Assembly (NCBI GenBank): GCA_028583605.1
Contig: CM053335.1
Span: 17,048,053-17,112,052, forward strand
DNA: 64,000 bases
Direction of reading: 5' to 3'
Origin: Dastarcus helophoroides
Taxonomy: Eukaryota; Arthropoda; Insecta; Coleoptera; Bothrideridae
A program made the position numbers and the translations under genes. A model generated the notes under the pieces. It was not told the origin of the DNA and did no database searches. It saw only the letters and a program-made list of their open reading frames with translations. Of the stretch, positions 11,800 through 23,754 are shown piece by piece; within the stretch, counting starts at the first letter, position 1, and the number at the start of each line of letters is the position of its first letter.

Positions 11800-13680
11800 T
11801 GCAGACTCTTCAAGAACATCAACTTTTCGATTTTTTGAGTATTCGATTTCTCGATTTTTGAGTATTCGATTTCTCGGCTTTTCAATTTTTGCATTTTTCG
11901 ATTTTTCGACTTTTCAATTTCTCGATTTTTCGCTTTTTCGTTTTTTTCGATTTTTGATTTGTCGATATTTCGATTTTTTTCATTTATCGATTTTTTCGAT
12001 ATTTTGGTTTTTCGTTTTTTCGGATTTTTCGATTTTTTGATACATCGATATTCGGTTTTTCCATTTATCGATTTTCGGTTTTTCGATTTTTTAATTTGTC
12101 GATAATTCGATTTTTCCATTTATCGATTTTTCGATATTTCGGTTTTTCGATTTATTATTTTTAGATTTTTTTATTTTTCGTTTTTTTGATTTATTATTTT
12201 ATCGATTTTTCGATTTTTTATCTTTCGATTTTTAGATTTTTTCGAATTATCGATTTTTTGATTTGTCGATATTTCGATTTTTCCATTTTCATTTTTTCGA
12301 TTTATCAATTTTTCGATTTTTTGATTTGTCGATATTTCGATTTTTCCATTTATCGATTTTTCGATATTTCGGTTTTTCGATTTTTCGTTCTTTTCGATTT
12401 TTCGATTTTTCGATTTTTTCATTTGTTGATATTTCAATTTTTCCATTCATCGATTTTTCAATATTTCGATTTTTCGATTTTTTGGTTTTTCGTTTTTTCG
12501 ATTTTTTGATTAGTCGATTTTTCTATTTTTAGATTTTTCGGTTTTTCGCTTTGTCGGTTTTTCGATTTTTTGCTTTGTCGATTTTTCCATTTTTAAATTT
12601 TTCGATATTTCGGTTTTTGGCTTTTTTCGATTTATCGATTTTTCGATTTTTTGATTTGTCGATATTTCGATTTTTCCATGTATCGATTTTATGATATTTC
12701 GGGTTTTCGATTTTTCGTTTTTTCGATTTATCGATTTTTCGATTTGTCCATATTTCCATTTTTCCATTCATCGATTTTTTGATCTTTCGATTATTTGCTT
12801 TTTCGTTTTTCTGATTTTTTGATTTGTCGATTTTTCTATTTTTAGATTTTTCGGTTTTTCGGTTTTTCAATTTTTCGACTTTTTGATTTGTCGATTTTTC
12901 CATTTTTCCATTTATCGATTTTTCGTTTTTTCGATTTTTTGTTTTGTCGATATTTCGATTTTTCCATTTATCGATTTTTCAATATTTCGGTTTTTCGATT
13001 TTTTGCTTTATCGTTTTTTCGATGTTTTGATTTGTCGATTTTACCATTTTTGGATTTTTCGATTTTTCGGTTTTTCAATTTTTCGATTTTTTGATTTGTC
13101 GATTTTTCCATTTTTTGATTTTTAAGTTTTTCGATTTTTCGCTTTTTCGTTTTCTTGATTTATTAATTTACTGATTTTTCGATTTTTTGATTTGTCGATA
13201 TTTCCATTTATCGATATTTCGGTTTTTAGAGTTTTTGCTTTTTCATTTTTTTGATTTGTCGATTTTTCCATTTTTAGATTTTTCAATTTTTCGGTTTTTC
13301 GCTTTTCCGTTTTTTTGATTTATTAATTTGTTGATTTTTCCATTTTTCGATTTTTCCGATTTATCGATTTGTCGATTTTTTGATTTTTCGATATTTCGAT
13401 TTTTCCATTTATCGATTTTTCGATATTTCGGTTTTTCGATTTTTGCTTTTTCGTTTTTTCGATTTTTTGATTTGTCGATTTTTCCATTTTTCGATTTTTC
13501 GCTTTTTCGGTTTTTCAATTTTTCGATTTTTTGATTTGTTGATTTTCCCATTTTTAGATTTTTCGATTTTTCGGTTTTTCGATTTTTCGCTTTGTCGTTT
13601 TTTTGATTTATTAATTTATCGATTTTTTCATTTTTCGATTTTTTTTTTTGATTTCTCGACAGACTTTTGATTTTTCGATT
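11800..13680 (+). repeat. TTTTTCGA-type short-period array, arm 1
   Basis: Nearly uninterrupted variants of TTTTTCGATTTTTCGA with TTTGTCGATATTTCGATTTTTCC submotifs, period about 8-9 bp with loose higher-order order. The same family occurs in reverse complement at 18540-21300. The left border carries GAGTATTCGATTTCTCGA, which reappears inverted at the right border of arm 2. The long Phe/Ser/Arg-rich or Lys/Asn-rich frames inside are repeat artefacts. Confidence 0.95.
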
Positions 13681-13790
13681 TTGAAATTTAAATTTCGAAT
13701 TTCGAATTTCTAATTTGAGAAATTTCGGTATTTCGGAATTTTGAATTTCATAAAACTCTATATCCTGATTCAGGATATAGTTTTTTCTTG

Positions 13791-14012
13791 ATGAACTTGA
13801 AATGCAAATATTTTTCCCTGAAACCAAGAAAGATTAAAAAACACAACAAAAGTTGCTCTAACGCGTTTCGATAGTCAAGTTATCATGTTCAGAGAGATAG
13901 TATCTCTTTGTTGCTTTTTAATCTGTTTTGGTTTCAGGGGAAAAGATTTGTATTTCAATGTTTTGAAGATAACCAAGAAGCAGTCTGTTCCACCGAAATT
14001 CATGGACTTGAA
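13791..14012 (-). mobile_element. Hammerhead-like small element, copy 3 (fold-back)
   Basis: The element is 13802-14001, flanked by ATGAACTTGAA and ATGGACTTGAA (10 of 11 identical; 13791-13801, 14002-14012). The left arm carries a degraded core on the minus strand (stem II altered by several C/T and G/A changes). The right arm is inverted and ends GTTCCACCGAAATT. Confidence 0.7.
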
Positions 14013-14052
14013 GAGTCCGCAGGAAATATTACACTACTTTAGCGGTGTTTCA
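14007..14052 (+). repeat. Short duplicate of the two ends of 14330-14752, interior missing
   Basis: This 46-bp stretch joins ACTTGAAGAGTCYGCAG directly to GAAATATTACACTACTTTA. In the longer relative the same two blocks are separated by 14343-14720, which begins GT and ends AG. It looks either like a spliced copy or like a deletion between CAG microhomologies. Confidence 0.5.
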
Positions 14053-14059
14053 TGGGCGT

Positions 14060-14310
14060 AATAGCTCTAGGAATGTGAAAAATTAAGCGTGCTTCGCTTA
14101 AGTTAGTAGTTAAGCCATCTCTTCCGACGAGACATCGGTGGACGGTAAACGGCGATGGCAGGTCTTTCCCTGTTTGGGGGATTTTTATGAAGCGAATACG
14201 CGTTACAAAATAGATAAACATAAACGAATTTAGATTCGACAATATTAATGCCACGAACAATACTATTGCCACAACAACAAAAGCCAAAGAAACATCACAA
14301 TTTAAAAAAA
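14060..14310 (-). repeat. Single diverged monomer of the 486-bp satellite family
   Basis: It shares with the array at 21721-23754 the blocks AAAATTAAGCGTGCTTCGC, CTCTTCCGACGAGACATC, GGTAAACGGCGATGGCAGGT and GAATTTAGATTCGACAATAT, in the same order. It is a dispersed, partial copy about 7.5 kb from the array. The minus-strand frame across it is not considered coding. Confidence 0.8.
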
Positions 14311-14329
14311 AATCAAAATTGTTGAACTT

Positions 14330-14756
14330 GAAGAGTCTGCAGGTCGAGTGTACCATGATTCACTTGGGTGGAACAAGGTTGTGTGCCGCAGCACCATTTA
14401 TGATATTGACACAAAAAGCGGCCTTAAACATCGAGCTTAACAATTACACAGTCGTATGCAAATCAAGTGTGAGATATCGTCGGCAATTTGCTCCGTTTAA
14501 ATCATCTCGACTTTTGGAAATATTTCAGCCAGATCGTGAGCTTTCACCCCATAAAAGGCGACTGGTTTGTGCCCATCTGTACCTTGTTCGATTTCAGTTT
14601 GACGCGCTTTACGGCCGGCTTAAAAGTAATTGGGTCAGAAGTAACACATGCTACAAGGCACTTTGGTATATACATAAATCTATATATACACCACTTATAA
14701 ACAAGGAATCTGAATTACAGGAAATATTACACTACTTTAACGGTGTTTCAGTTTAA
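14330..14756 (+). other. Unique segment bounded by duplicated ends
   Basis: A plus-strand frame (14319-14756, 145 codons) runs through it but has no recognisable domain. The segment begins with the CTTGAAGAGTCTGCAG block and ends with GAAATATTACACTACTTTAA. The interior 14343-14720 has GT...AG ends and is absent from the duplicate at 14007-14052. I do not call a gene. Confidence 0.35.
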
Positions 14757-14974
14757 TTGCGTACGTTTTAAAACCGCTTTTTATAAATTTGGATTTTTTG
14801 CTATTCACGTGATTTGCCCCGATTTTATTCTCATCAGTTTAAACTCATAGTTTAGATGTCAGGAGCTTGTATAGTCAAATAAACATAAAAAATTTATTTC
14901 ATATTAGCTAGACGGTAGTATCGCAATATGTAACTGCAAGCATCCAAAACACAAATATAAAACTAATTTTACAG
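14757..14974. other. Unassigned sequence
   Basis: Nothing recognised. Confidence 0.5.
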
Positions 14975-15140
14975 CATTTATTTTGAAATATTTCCAATAT
15001 TCTAACTTGTTTATTAATAGTCTGGGTTCAAACTATACTAAATTACTACATACACACTAGACATAGACATAGAACTACATAGACACAGTCATTTCCTAGT
15101 TTTACGTTTTCACTTTTGTCGGCAGTCTTCAAGACTGTTT
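14975..15140 (-). repeat. Dispersed repeat copy, inverted relative to 160-345
   Basis: Reverse-complement relative of 160-345 (see that entry). A weaker fragment (TTTCAAGTTTTCACGTCTGA followed by CGGCAGTC) occurs near 39148-39175. Confidence 0.55.
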
Positions 15141-15869
15141 AATTTTTTTTTTAAACAGTCTGAAATAAAGGGCGGTAAATAACATCTTTTATGTTGATCA
15201 CTTCATCAATAAAGTTATAATTTACATGTTTAGGAACCTAATTGCAGATATAAATTACACGCTACAGTCATTTATAAGACAGAGTCAATTAAAACTTTTA
15301 TTTTCAATCAGTATATCATTAACCCTATATGGATTGGTAATTGATGACTTTTATGTTATTAAAAGGCGGTAGTCAATCGGTAATATTACGCTACAATAGT
15401 AACAATTAGGTAATCCGTGTTGGATAAAGTCTTAGGCTGGTTTTCAAACCAACCCACTTATTATTCTGCATACCATATTACCAACAACGTGCAAATTATT
15501 GTCGACGTGAGATTTACCAACTTAACCGACTGCTGTGTAGTTAAAAGCATAATCTCTTAGATTTATCGGCACGGATTTCAATTTACTCTTTATGGTAAAC
15601 GATATAAGTAATTCCATGGTATGTCTTGTTATTATCTTCGCTCGGATGAGGACTTTTATGGACGTTTAACTATTTATTTATCACCATTTTGCTGATGCTA
15701 ATTATTTTACCCCCCAACCACTCACTTTTCTCGAGATTGTTTCTAGCAAAATCCATTTAATACTTACATTAGTTTAAAAGTTCGCGCGATAACCTACCCA
15801 ATACGAAAGTGTGTTTGTCAGTCCCATACTATGATGAGTCATTATTATAATATCACAATATCATAATAT
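15141..15869. other. Unique sequence without recognised gene
   Basis: No supported coding frame or RNA gene. Confidence 0.5.
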
Positions 15870-16180
15870 TGTAACAAAATGTAATTATTAAGTTTAGTTG
15901 GGAATTTTCTAGAAAATTTGATAAGGGGAAGCGGCCGAGATAATAAATCCAACCGCAGATAAGGGCTCCGATAAGCCTTATCTGCTGGATTCTTCTAGAA
16001 TCCGAACCGAGACCTATATAAGGCGGTCGCTTTTTTCCTCAGAGATAGTTAGAAGTCAATGAATAAGTTAGTTAATTAAAAAGCGTTAGTGAATTATAAT
16101 TGTTGTGTTCCACAATCAGTTTGAAATAAAGTGCTTACAATTCACCAAGTCTTAATCATTCGAACTGATAACGCGCAACA
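15870..16180 (+). mobile_element. Solo LTR of a retrotransposon, copy B
   Basis: TGTAACAAAATG at the left end and CGCGCAACA at the right end match copy A at 6349-6691. ATAT lies immediately outside both ends (15866-15869, 16181-16184), consistent with a 4-bp target duplication. TTCTAGAA at 15993-16000 is followed by GAATCCGAA, a TATATAAG box at 16015-16022 and AATAAA at 16125-16130. No internal domain is present. Confidence 0.8.
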
Positions 16181-16937
16181 ATATTATGGTCAGTCCTTTT
16201 GTCGGCTTTTAAGGGCTCGAGTACTGATCCGATATCGAAGAAAATTGGTATAAAGATTCTTTAGGACCCGAGATGGAGAATCGACTTCTTTTTATCGCGA
16301 CAAAAATTTCCAATTATTTCTAAACTAACAATATATCCGTAACATAGGTTATAATCTTGCAATTTCATGTATTTGGCCCTGGATACTGTTATTAATTCGC
16401 GGAAATGGCTAGTATTAGTATTTAATATTTTCATTAATTTCTATACTATGGAATCTATCCCACATGAAGGCACTAGAATCGTAAAAAATATTGAGTAAGC
16501 TCTGGGATTAAATGAGAAACAAATGGTGGAACTAAATAAGAAACAAAATTTAAAAAAACTGGATGTATTGTCGCATTTAATGGAACAAGCAAACCTTATG
16601 TTTGTTTTAACGATTACGTTTAATTGAATATTTTTGCAATATGTTTGCGGAGTGTTTAGTCTGACATTAACATAAATTAATGCATACAGCACCACCACAG
16701 TTGGCGACTTCATAAAAGTGGCTATTTATAGGCGCTGATACTCAGATGTGACATAATGTTATAACAATTAATATTTTCAGTTCTAATTATCTTAAAGCAC
16801 ATGAAAGAGTTATGTGACCATTTGGGAAAAATATTTTTATTGCACCCGCATAACCAAAAGGCCGCTTTGTTAATTAGCTGTGGCCATAAATAATCCAAGA
16901 TTTTTCAAAGAGGCGCCTATTTAATTAATCCTTACTT
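16181..16937. other. Unique sequence without recognised gene
   Basis: No supported coding frame; the minus-strand frame at 16441-16713 has no recognisable domain. Confidence 0.5.
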
Positions 16938-17252
16938 ACAAACGCGAAAGTGCGTTTGTCCGTGTGTTTGACCACTTTTCACGGCCCAATTATGAAGCGA
17001 GTTAGACGAAAACTGGTACAGACTAGGATTGCCAGCATATTTTCGACTTTCGACGATTTGATTATAGTATTTTTCAGAATAAGCAATAAAAAATATATAC
17101 AAACGCGAAAGTGCGTTTGTTTGTTTGTTTGTCCGTTTTTCACGGCCCAATTATGAAGCGAGTTAGACGAAAATTGGTACAGACCAGGATTTCCAACATA
17201 TTTTCTACTGATTATAGAATTTTTCAGAATAAGCAATAAAAAATATAGTACA
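16938..17252 (+). repeat. Tandem dimer of a 161-bp dispersed repeat
   Basis: Two copies begin ACAAACGCGAAAGTGCGTTT (16938 and 17099) and share CACGGCCCAATTATGAAGCG, GACGAAAAYTGGTACAGAC and TTTTTCAGAATAAGCAATAA. A related single copy lies at about 25305-25420. This resembles common unclassified insect interspersed repeats; class not assigned. Confidence 0.8.
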
Positions 17253-18420
17253 ATTTAAGGTTTTTTCACTAAAGCCCAAAATTTAAACCAAAACCGCCTT
17301 AAAAAAAGTCGAAATTCTCAAAAAAATCTTAGTAAGTGGTCGAAATTTTGAAAACTGTGAAACTTTTAAACTCTTAATTCAAGCCCTTCTCTAAGTTTTT
17401 TCAATTAAATTTGAAAATTCGATTCAAAACTGAAATTAAAAAAAATTAAAATTATCAAAAAAGTTCTATCCTAGAAAGTAGTCAAACTTTGGAAAAATAT
17501 CGAAATTTTGAAACTCGTAGTTTATGCCTTCTTTTAAGTTTTTCCAATAAAAGTCGAAAATTTGAATCAAAACAGATTTTAAAAAACTCAAAATTCTTAA
17601 AAAAGTTTTATCTTAGAAAGTGGTTGAAATTTTGAAAAATGTGCAACATTTGAACTCTTGATTCATGCTCCCCTTTAAGTTTTTATAATAAAAGTCGAAA
17701 ATTCGAATCAAAACTGATGAAATTAAAAAAAAAAAGGCAAAATTCTTAAAAACAATTCTATCTTAGAAAGTAGTCAAACTTTAGAAAAATATCGAAATTT
17801 TGAAACTCGTAGTTTATGCCTTCTTTTAGATTTTTGCAATAAAATTCGAAAATTTGAATCAAAACGGATTTTAAAAAACTCAAAATTCTCAAAAAAGGTT
17901 TTATTTTAGAAAGTAGTCGAAATTTTGAAAAATGTGAAACATTTAAACTCTAAACTCATGCCGCCCTTTAAGTTTTTTTCAATGAAATTTGAAAATTATA
18001 ATCAAAATTAAAATTTAAAAAAATCTAAATTATTAAAAATAAGTTCGATCTTGGAAAGTGGTCGAAATTTTGAAAAATGTGAAACATTTAAATTCTCAAT
18101 TCATGGCCCCTTTTAAGTTTTTTTTCAATGAAATTTGAAAATTCGAATCAAAACTGAAATTTAAAAAAAAATCAAAATTATTAAATAAGTTTTATCTTAG
18201 AAACTAGTCAAAATTTTGAAAAATATCGAAAATTTGAAACTCCCAGTTCATGCCTCCTTTTAAGTTTTTCCAATAGGAGTTAAAAATTTGAATCAAAACA
18301 GATCTAAAAAAGTCAAAATTCTCAAAAATGTTTTATCTTAGAAAGTAGTTGAAATTTTGAAAAATGAGAAACTTTTAAACTCTTGATTCCTGTCTCCCTT
18401 TAAGTTTTTAAAAAATTCAA
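17253..18420 (+). repeat. About 144-bp degenerate satellite (left part)
   Basis: Units recur with the marker AACTCNTRRTTCATGCCYCC near 17369, 17511, 17655, 17797, 17946, 18092, 18237 and 18379, each followed by AAGTTTTTCCAATAAAAGTCG. The series stops at the TCGA-type array and resumes once at 21560-21720. Confidence 0.85.
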
Positions 18421-21400
18421 ATTTCGAAATTCGAAAATATAAAATTCAACTTTCGATCGAAATTACAAATTCAAAATGTAAAATTCAAAATTTCGAAATT
18501 CCAAAGTTTCGAAAATTTGAAAATTCGATATTCAAAATTCAAGATCAATCAAAATCGAAAAAATCGAAAAACCAAAAAATGGAAAAATCAATAAATTGAT
18601 AAATCAAAAAAAACGAAAAAGCAAATAATCGAAAAATTGAAAAATGGAAAAATCGACAAATCAAAAAATCGAAAAAACGAAAAAGCGAAAAATCGAAAAT
18701 GGAAAAATCGAAACATCGACAAATCAAAAATCGAAACATCGATAAATCGAAAAAGCGAAAAATTGGAAAATCGAAAAGTCGAAAAATCGAAAAATGAGAA
18801 AATTGATAAATCAAAAAACCGAAAAATCGAAAAGTGAAAAAATGGGAAAATCAAAATATCGACAAATCAAAAATCGAAAAATCGAAAAAGCGAAAAATTG
18901 GAAAATCGAAAAATTGAAAAGTCGAAAAATGGAAAAATCGAAAAATCGATAAATTGATAAATCAAAAAAACGAAAAAGCGAAAAATTGGAAAATCGAATA
19001 GCTGAAAAGTTGAAAAATCGAAAAATGGAAAAATCGAAAAATCGATAAATTGATAAATCAAAAAAACGAAAAATCGAAAAACCGAAAAATCGAAAAATGC
19101 AAAAATCGAAATATCGACAAATCAAAAATCGAAAAGGCGAAAAATTGGAAAATCGACAAATTGAAAAGTCAAAAAATCGAAAAATGGAGAAATCGATAAA
19201 TTGATAAATCGAAAAAACGAAAAAGCGAAAAATTGGAAAATCGACAAATTGAAAAGTCAAAAAATCGAAAAATGGAGAAATCGATAAATTGATAAATCGA
19301 ATAAACGAAAAAGCGAAAAATTGGAAAATCGAAAAATTGAAAAGTCGTAAAATCGATAAATTGATAAATCAAAAAAACGAAAAAGCGAAAAATCAAAAAC
19401 CAAAAAATGGAAAATGGAAAAACCGACAAATCAAAAAATAGAAAAATCAAAAACCTGTAAAATCGAAAAATGGAAAAATCGAAATATCGACAAATCAAAA
19501 GATTGATAAATCGAAAAAACGAAAAACTGGAAAATCGAAAAATTGAAAAGTCGGAAAATCGATAAATTGATACATCAAAAAAACGAAAGAGCGAAAAATC
19601 AAAAAACTTAAAAATGGAAAATGAAATAATCGACAAGTCAAAAAATCAAAAAATCGAAAAATCGAAAAATTGGAAAAACGATAAATTGAAAAGTTGGAAA
19701 ATCGATAAATTGATAAATCAAAAAACCGAAAAATCGAGAAATGAAAAATGGAAAAATCGACAAATCAAAATATCGAAAAAAACAAAAAGCGAGAAATCGA
19801 AAAATCGAAAAATAGAAAAATTGAAAGATCGACAAATCAAAAGATCGATAAATCAATAAATTGATAAATCAAAAAAACGAAAAATCGAAAAACCGAAAAA
19901 TCGAAAAATGCAAAAATCGAAATATCGACAAATCAAAAATCGAAGAGGCGAAAAATTGGAAAATCGACAAATTGAAAAGTCAAAAAATCGAAAAATGGAA
20001 AAATCGATAAATTAATAAATCGAAAAAACGAAAAAGCGAAAAATTGGAAAATCGAAAAATTGAAAAGTCGAAAAATCGATAAATTGATAAATCAAAAAAA
20101 CGAAAAAGCGAAAAATCAAAAAACCAAAAAATGGAAAATGGAAAAACCGACAAATCAAAAAATAGAAAAATCGAAAAATGGAAAAATCGAAATATCGACA
20201 AATCAAAAGATTTGATAAATCGAAAAAACGAAAAACTGGAAAATCGAAAAATTGAAAAGTCGAAAAATCGATAAATTAATAAATCAAAAAAACGAAAGAG
20301 CGAAAAATCAAAAAACTGAAAAATGGAAAATGAAAAAATCGACAAATCAAAAAATCGAAAAAACGAAAAATCGAAAAATTGGAAAAACGATAAATTGAAA
20401 AGTCGGAAAATCGATAAATTGATAAATCAAAAAAACGAAAAAGCGAAAAATCAAAAAACCGAAAAATCGAGAAATGAAAAATGCAAAAATCGACAAATCA
20501 AAAAATCGAAAAAACCAAAAAGCGAGAAATCGAAAAATCGAAAAATGGAAAAATTGAAAGATCGACAAATCAAAAGATCGATAAATCAATAAATTGAAAA
20601 AACGAAAAATTGGAAAATCGAAAAATGGAAAATAGAAAAATCGACAAATCAAAAAATCGAAAAAACGAAAAAGCGAAAAATTGGAAAATCGAAAAATTGA
20701 AAAGTCGAAAAATCGATAAATTGATAAATCAAAAAAACGAAAAAGCAAAAATTCTAAAAATCAACAAATGGAAAATGGAAAAATTGACAAATCAAAAATC
20801 AAAAAAACGAAAAAGCGAAAAACCGAAAAATCGAAAAATAGAAAAATCGAAAAATATCGACAAATCAAAAATCAAAAAATCGAAAAAATGAAAAAGCGAA
20901 AAATTGGAAAATCGAAAAATTGAAAAGTCGAAAAATCGAAAACTGGAAAAATCGATAGATTGATAAATCAAAAAACGGAAAAATGGAAAAATCGACAAAT
21001 CAAAAAATCGAAAAATGGAAGAATTAAAATATCGACAAGACAAAAGATCGATAAATCGAAAAAACAAAAAATTGGAAAATCGAAAAATTGAAAAGTCAAA
21101 AAATCGAAAAATGGAAAAATTGAAAAGTCGAGAAATCGAATACTCAAAAAATCGAAAAGTTGAAAAGGCGAAAAAGGGAATACTCAAAAAATCGAAAAGT
21201 TGAAAAGTCGAGAAATCGAATACTTAAAAAAATTAAAAAGTTGAAAAATCAAAAAATCGAAAAATTGAAAAATTGTAAAATCGATAAGTCGAAAAATTGA
21301 AAATCAAGAATTTGAAAATCTGAAAATTTGAAAATTCGAAAATTTAGAAATTTGCAAATTCAAAAATTAGAAAATTCTAAAATAAAAAAATTACAAAATT

Positions 21401-21545
21401 TGAAATTTTAAATTCGATATTTGAAATTCTAAATTCGAAATTTAAAATTCAAAACTCAAAATTCAAAATTCGAAATTCGAAATTCGAAATTCGAAATTCG
21501 AAATTCAAAATTCAAAATTTAAAATTCAAAATACAAAATTCAAAA
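18421..21545 (-). repeat. TTTTTCGA-type short-period array, arm 2, with AATTCGAA borders
   Basis: From 18540 to about 21300 this is the complement of arm 1 (AAAAATCGAAAAATCGACAAATC and variants). Borders of short AATTCGAA/AATTCAAA repeats lie at 18421-18540 and 21300-21545. The right border GAGAAATCGAATACTC mirrors the left border of arm 1. Long frames inside are artefacts. Confidence 0.95.
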
Positions 21546-21720
21546 TTCAACATTCAAATCAAAACTGAAATTTAAAAATAAGTCAAAATTCTCAAAAATA
21601 GTTCTATTGTAGAAAGTAGTCGAAATTTGAAAAAAAGTCGACATTTTAAAACTTTTAATTCATGCCTCTCTTAAAGTGTTTTCAATAAAAGTCAAAAAAT
21701 CGAATCAAAACAGATTTAAC
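21546..21720 (+). repeat. About 144-bp satellite (right part, one unit)
   Basis: Same unit as 17253-18420 (AAACTGAAATTTAAAAA, then TTTTAATTCATGCCTCTC, then TTTTCAATAAAAGTC). It shows that the TCGA-type array interrupts this satellite. Confidence 0.75.
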
Positions 21721-23754
21721 AGTAAACGGCGATGGCAGGTCTTCCCCTGTTTGGGATTTTTAGGAGCGAGTACGCATAACGAAATAGACAAACATAAACG
21801 AATTTAGATTCGACAATATTAAGGCCACGAACAACAAAACATAAAAAAAACAACCACAATTTTCAAAAAAATTCCAAAATGGGAAAACTGAATTTCCGAA
21901 ATAATTCCAAATTTTAAGGTCTTTAATATTTTGAAAAATAGACGAATTTTCAAAAAGTGTAGTATCTTTAAAGAAGCGAAATGTTGAAAGAAAAACAAAA
22001 ATTCGAAAAAAATTTAACGTTTAATAAAGTAGAGTTTTGAGTAATGCCAAAATTTACTTTGTATGTAAATTTTAAGAAATGTCAAAATTTACATACAAAG
22101 ATTAAATTTAAAAAGAAAATCCGAACGTAATTGTCTAAGAATATGAAAAATTAAGCCCGCTTCGCAAATTAATTAGGCTATCTCTTCCGACGAGACATCA
22201 GTGGACGGTAACCGGCGATGGCAGGTCTTCCCCTCTTTGGGATTTTTAGGAGCGAGTACGCGTAACGAAATAGACAAACATAAACGAATTTCGATTCGAC
22301 AATATTAATGCCACGAACAACAAAACATAAAAAAAACAACCACACTTTTCAAAAAATTCCAAAATGGGAAAACTGAATTTCCGAAATAATTCCAAATTTT
22401 GAAGTCTTTAATATTTTGAAAAATAAATGAATTTTCAAAAAATGTAAGTATCTTTAAAGAAGCGAAATGTTGAAAGGAAGGCAAAAATTCGAAAAAAATT
22501 TAACGTTTAATAAAGTAGAGTTTTGAGTAATGCCAAAATTTACTTTGTATGTAAATTTTAAGAAATGTCAAAATTTACGTAAAAAGTTTAAATTTAAAAA
22601 GAAAATCCGAACGTAATGGTTCTAAGAATATGAAAAATTAAGCCCGCTTCGCAAATTAGTTAGGCTATCTCTTCCGACGAGACATCAGTGGACGGTAACC
22701 GGCGATGGCAGGTCTTCCCCTCTTTGGGATTTTTACGGAGCGAGCCCGCGTAACGAAATAGACAAACATAAACGAATTTAGATTCGACAATATTAATGCC
22801 ACGAACAACAAAACATAAAAAAACAACCACATTTTTCAAAAAATTCCAAAATGGGAAAACTGAATTTCCGAAATAATTCCAAATTTTGAAGTCTTTAATA
22901 TTTTGAATAATAAATGAATTTTCAAGAAATGTAAGTATCTTTAAAGAAGCGAAATGTTGAAAGGAAGGCAAAAATTCGAAAAAAATTTAACGTTTAATAA
23001 AGTAGAGTTTTGAGTAATGCCAAAATTTACTTTGTATGTAAATTTTAAGAAATGTTAAAATTTACATACAAAGTTTAAATTTAAAAAGAAAATCCGACAG
23101 TAATTGTTCTGAGAATATGAAAAATTAAGCGTGCTTCGCAAACTAGTTAGGCTATCTCTTCCGACGAGACATCAGTGGACGGTAAACGGCGATGGCAGGT
23201 CTTCCCCTGTTTGGGATTCTTAGGAGCGAGCACGCGTAACGAAATAGACAAACATAAGCGAATTTAGATTCGACAATATTAATGCCACGAATAACAAAAC
23301 ATAAAAAACAACCACACTTTTCAAAAAATTCCAAAATGGGAAAACTGAATTTCCGAAATAATTCCAAATTTTGAAGTCTTTAATATTTTGAAAAATAAAT
23401 GAATTTTCAAAAAATGTAAGTATCTTTAAAGAAGCGAAATGTTGAAAGGAAGGCAAAAATTCGAAAAAAAATTAACGTTTAATAAAGTAGAGTTTTGGGT
23501 AATGCCAAAATTTACTTTGTATGTAAATTTTAAGAAATGTCAAAATTTACATACAAAGTTTAAATTTAAAAAGAAAATCCGACAGTAATTGTTCTGAGAA
23601 TATGAAAAATTAAGCGTGCTTCGCAAACTAGTTAGGCTATCTCTTCCGACGAGACATCAGTGGACGGTAAACGGCGATGGCAGGTCTTCCCCTCTTTGGG
23701 ATTTTTAGGAGCGAGTACGCGTAACGAGATAGACAAACATAAACGAATTTAGAT
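21721..23754 (+). repeat. 486-bp tandem array, about 4.2 copies
   Basis: GTAAACGGCGATGGCAGG-type starts recur near 21722, 22207, 22693, 23180 and 23667. Copies are very similar, differing mostly by single bases, so the array is recent. Each unit contains an internal inverted repeat ACTTTGTATGTAAATTTT ... AAAATTTACATACAAAGT. Minus-strand frames of 71-103 codons recur with the unit and have no recognisable domain. Confidence 0.95.

Noticed and set aside
14319..14756. 145-codon plus-strand frame as a gene
   Set aside because: Both ends are duplicated repeat blocks, no domain is recognised, and composition is not clearly protein-like.
11711..21203. Frames encoding Phe-Asp-Phe-Ser or Lys-Asn-Arg-Lys repeats in the TTTTTCGA arrays
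   Set aside because: They exist in several registers and both strands and follow from the short repeat; no start context, domain or splice structure.
22660..23456. Recurring minus-strand frames of 71-103 codons as a small gene family
   Set aside because: They recur exactly with the 486-bp repeat unit, end at different points through indels, and show no recognisable domain.
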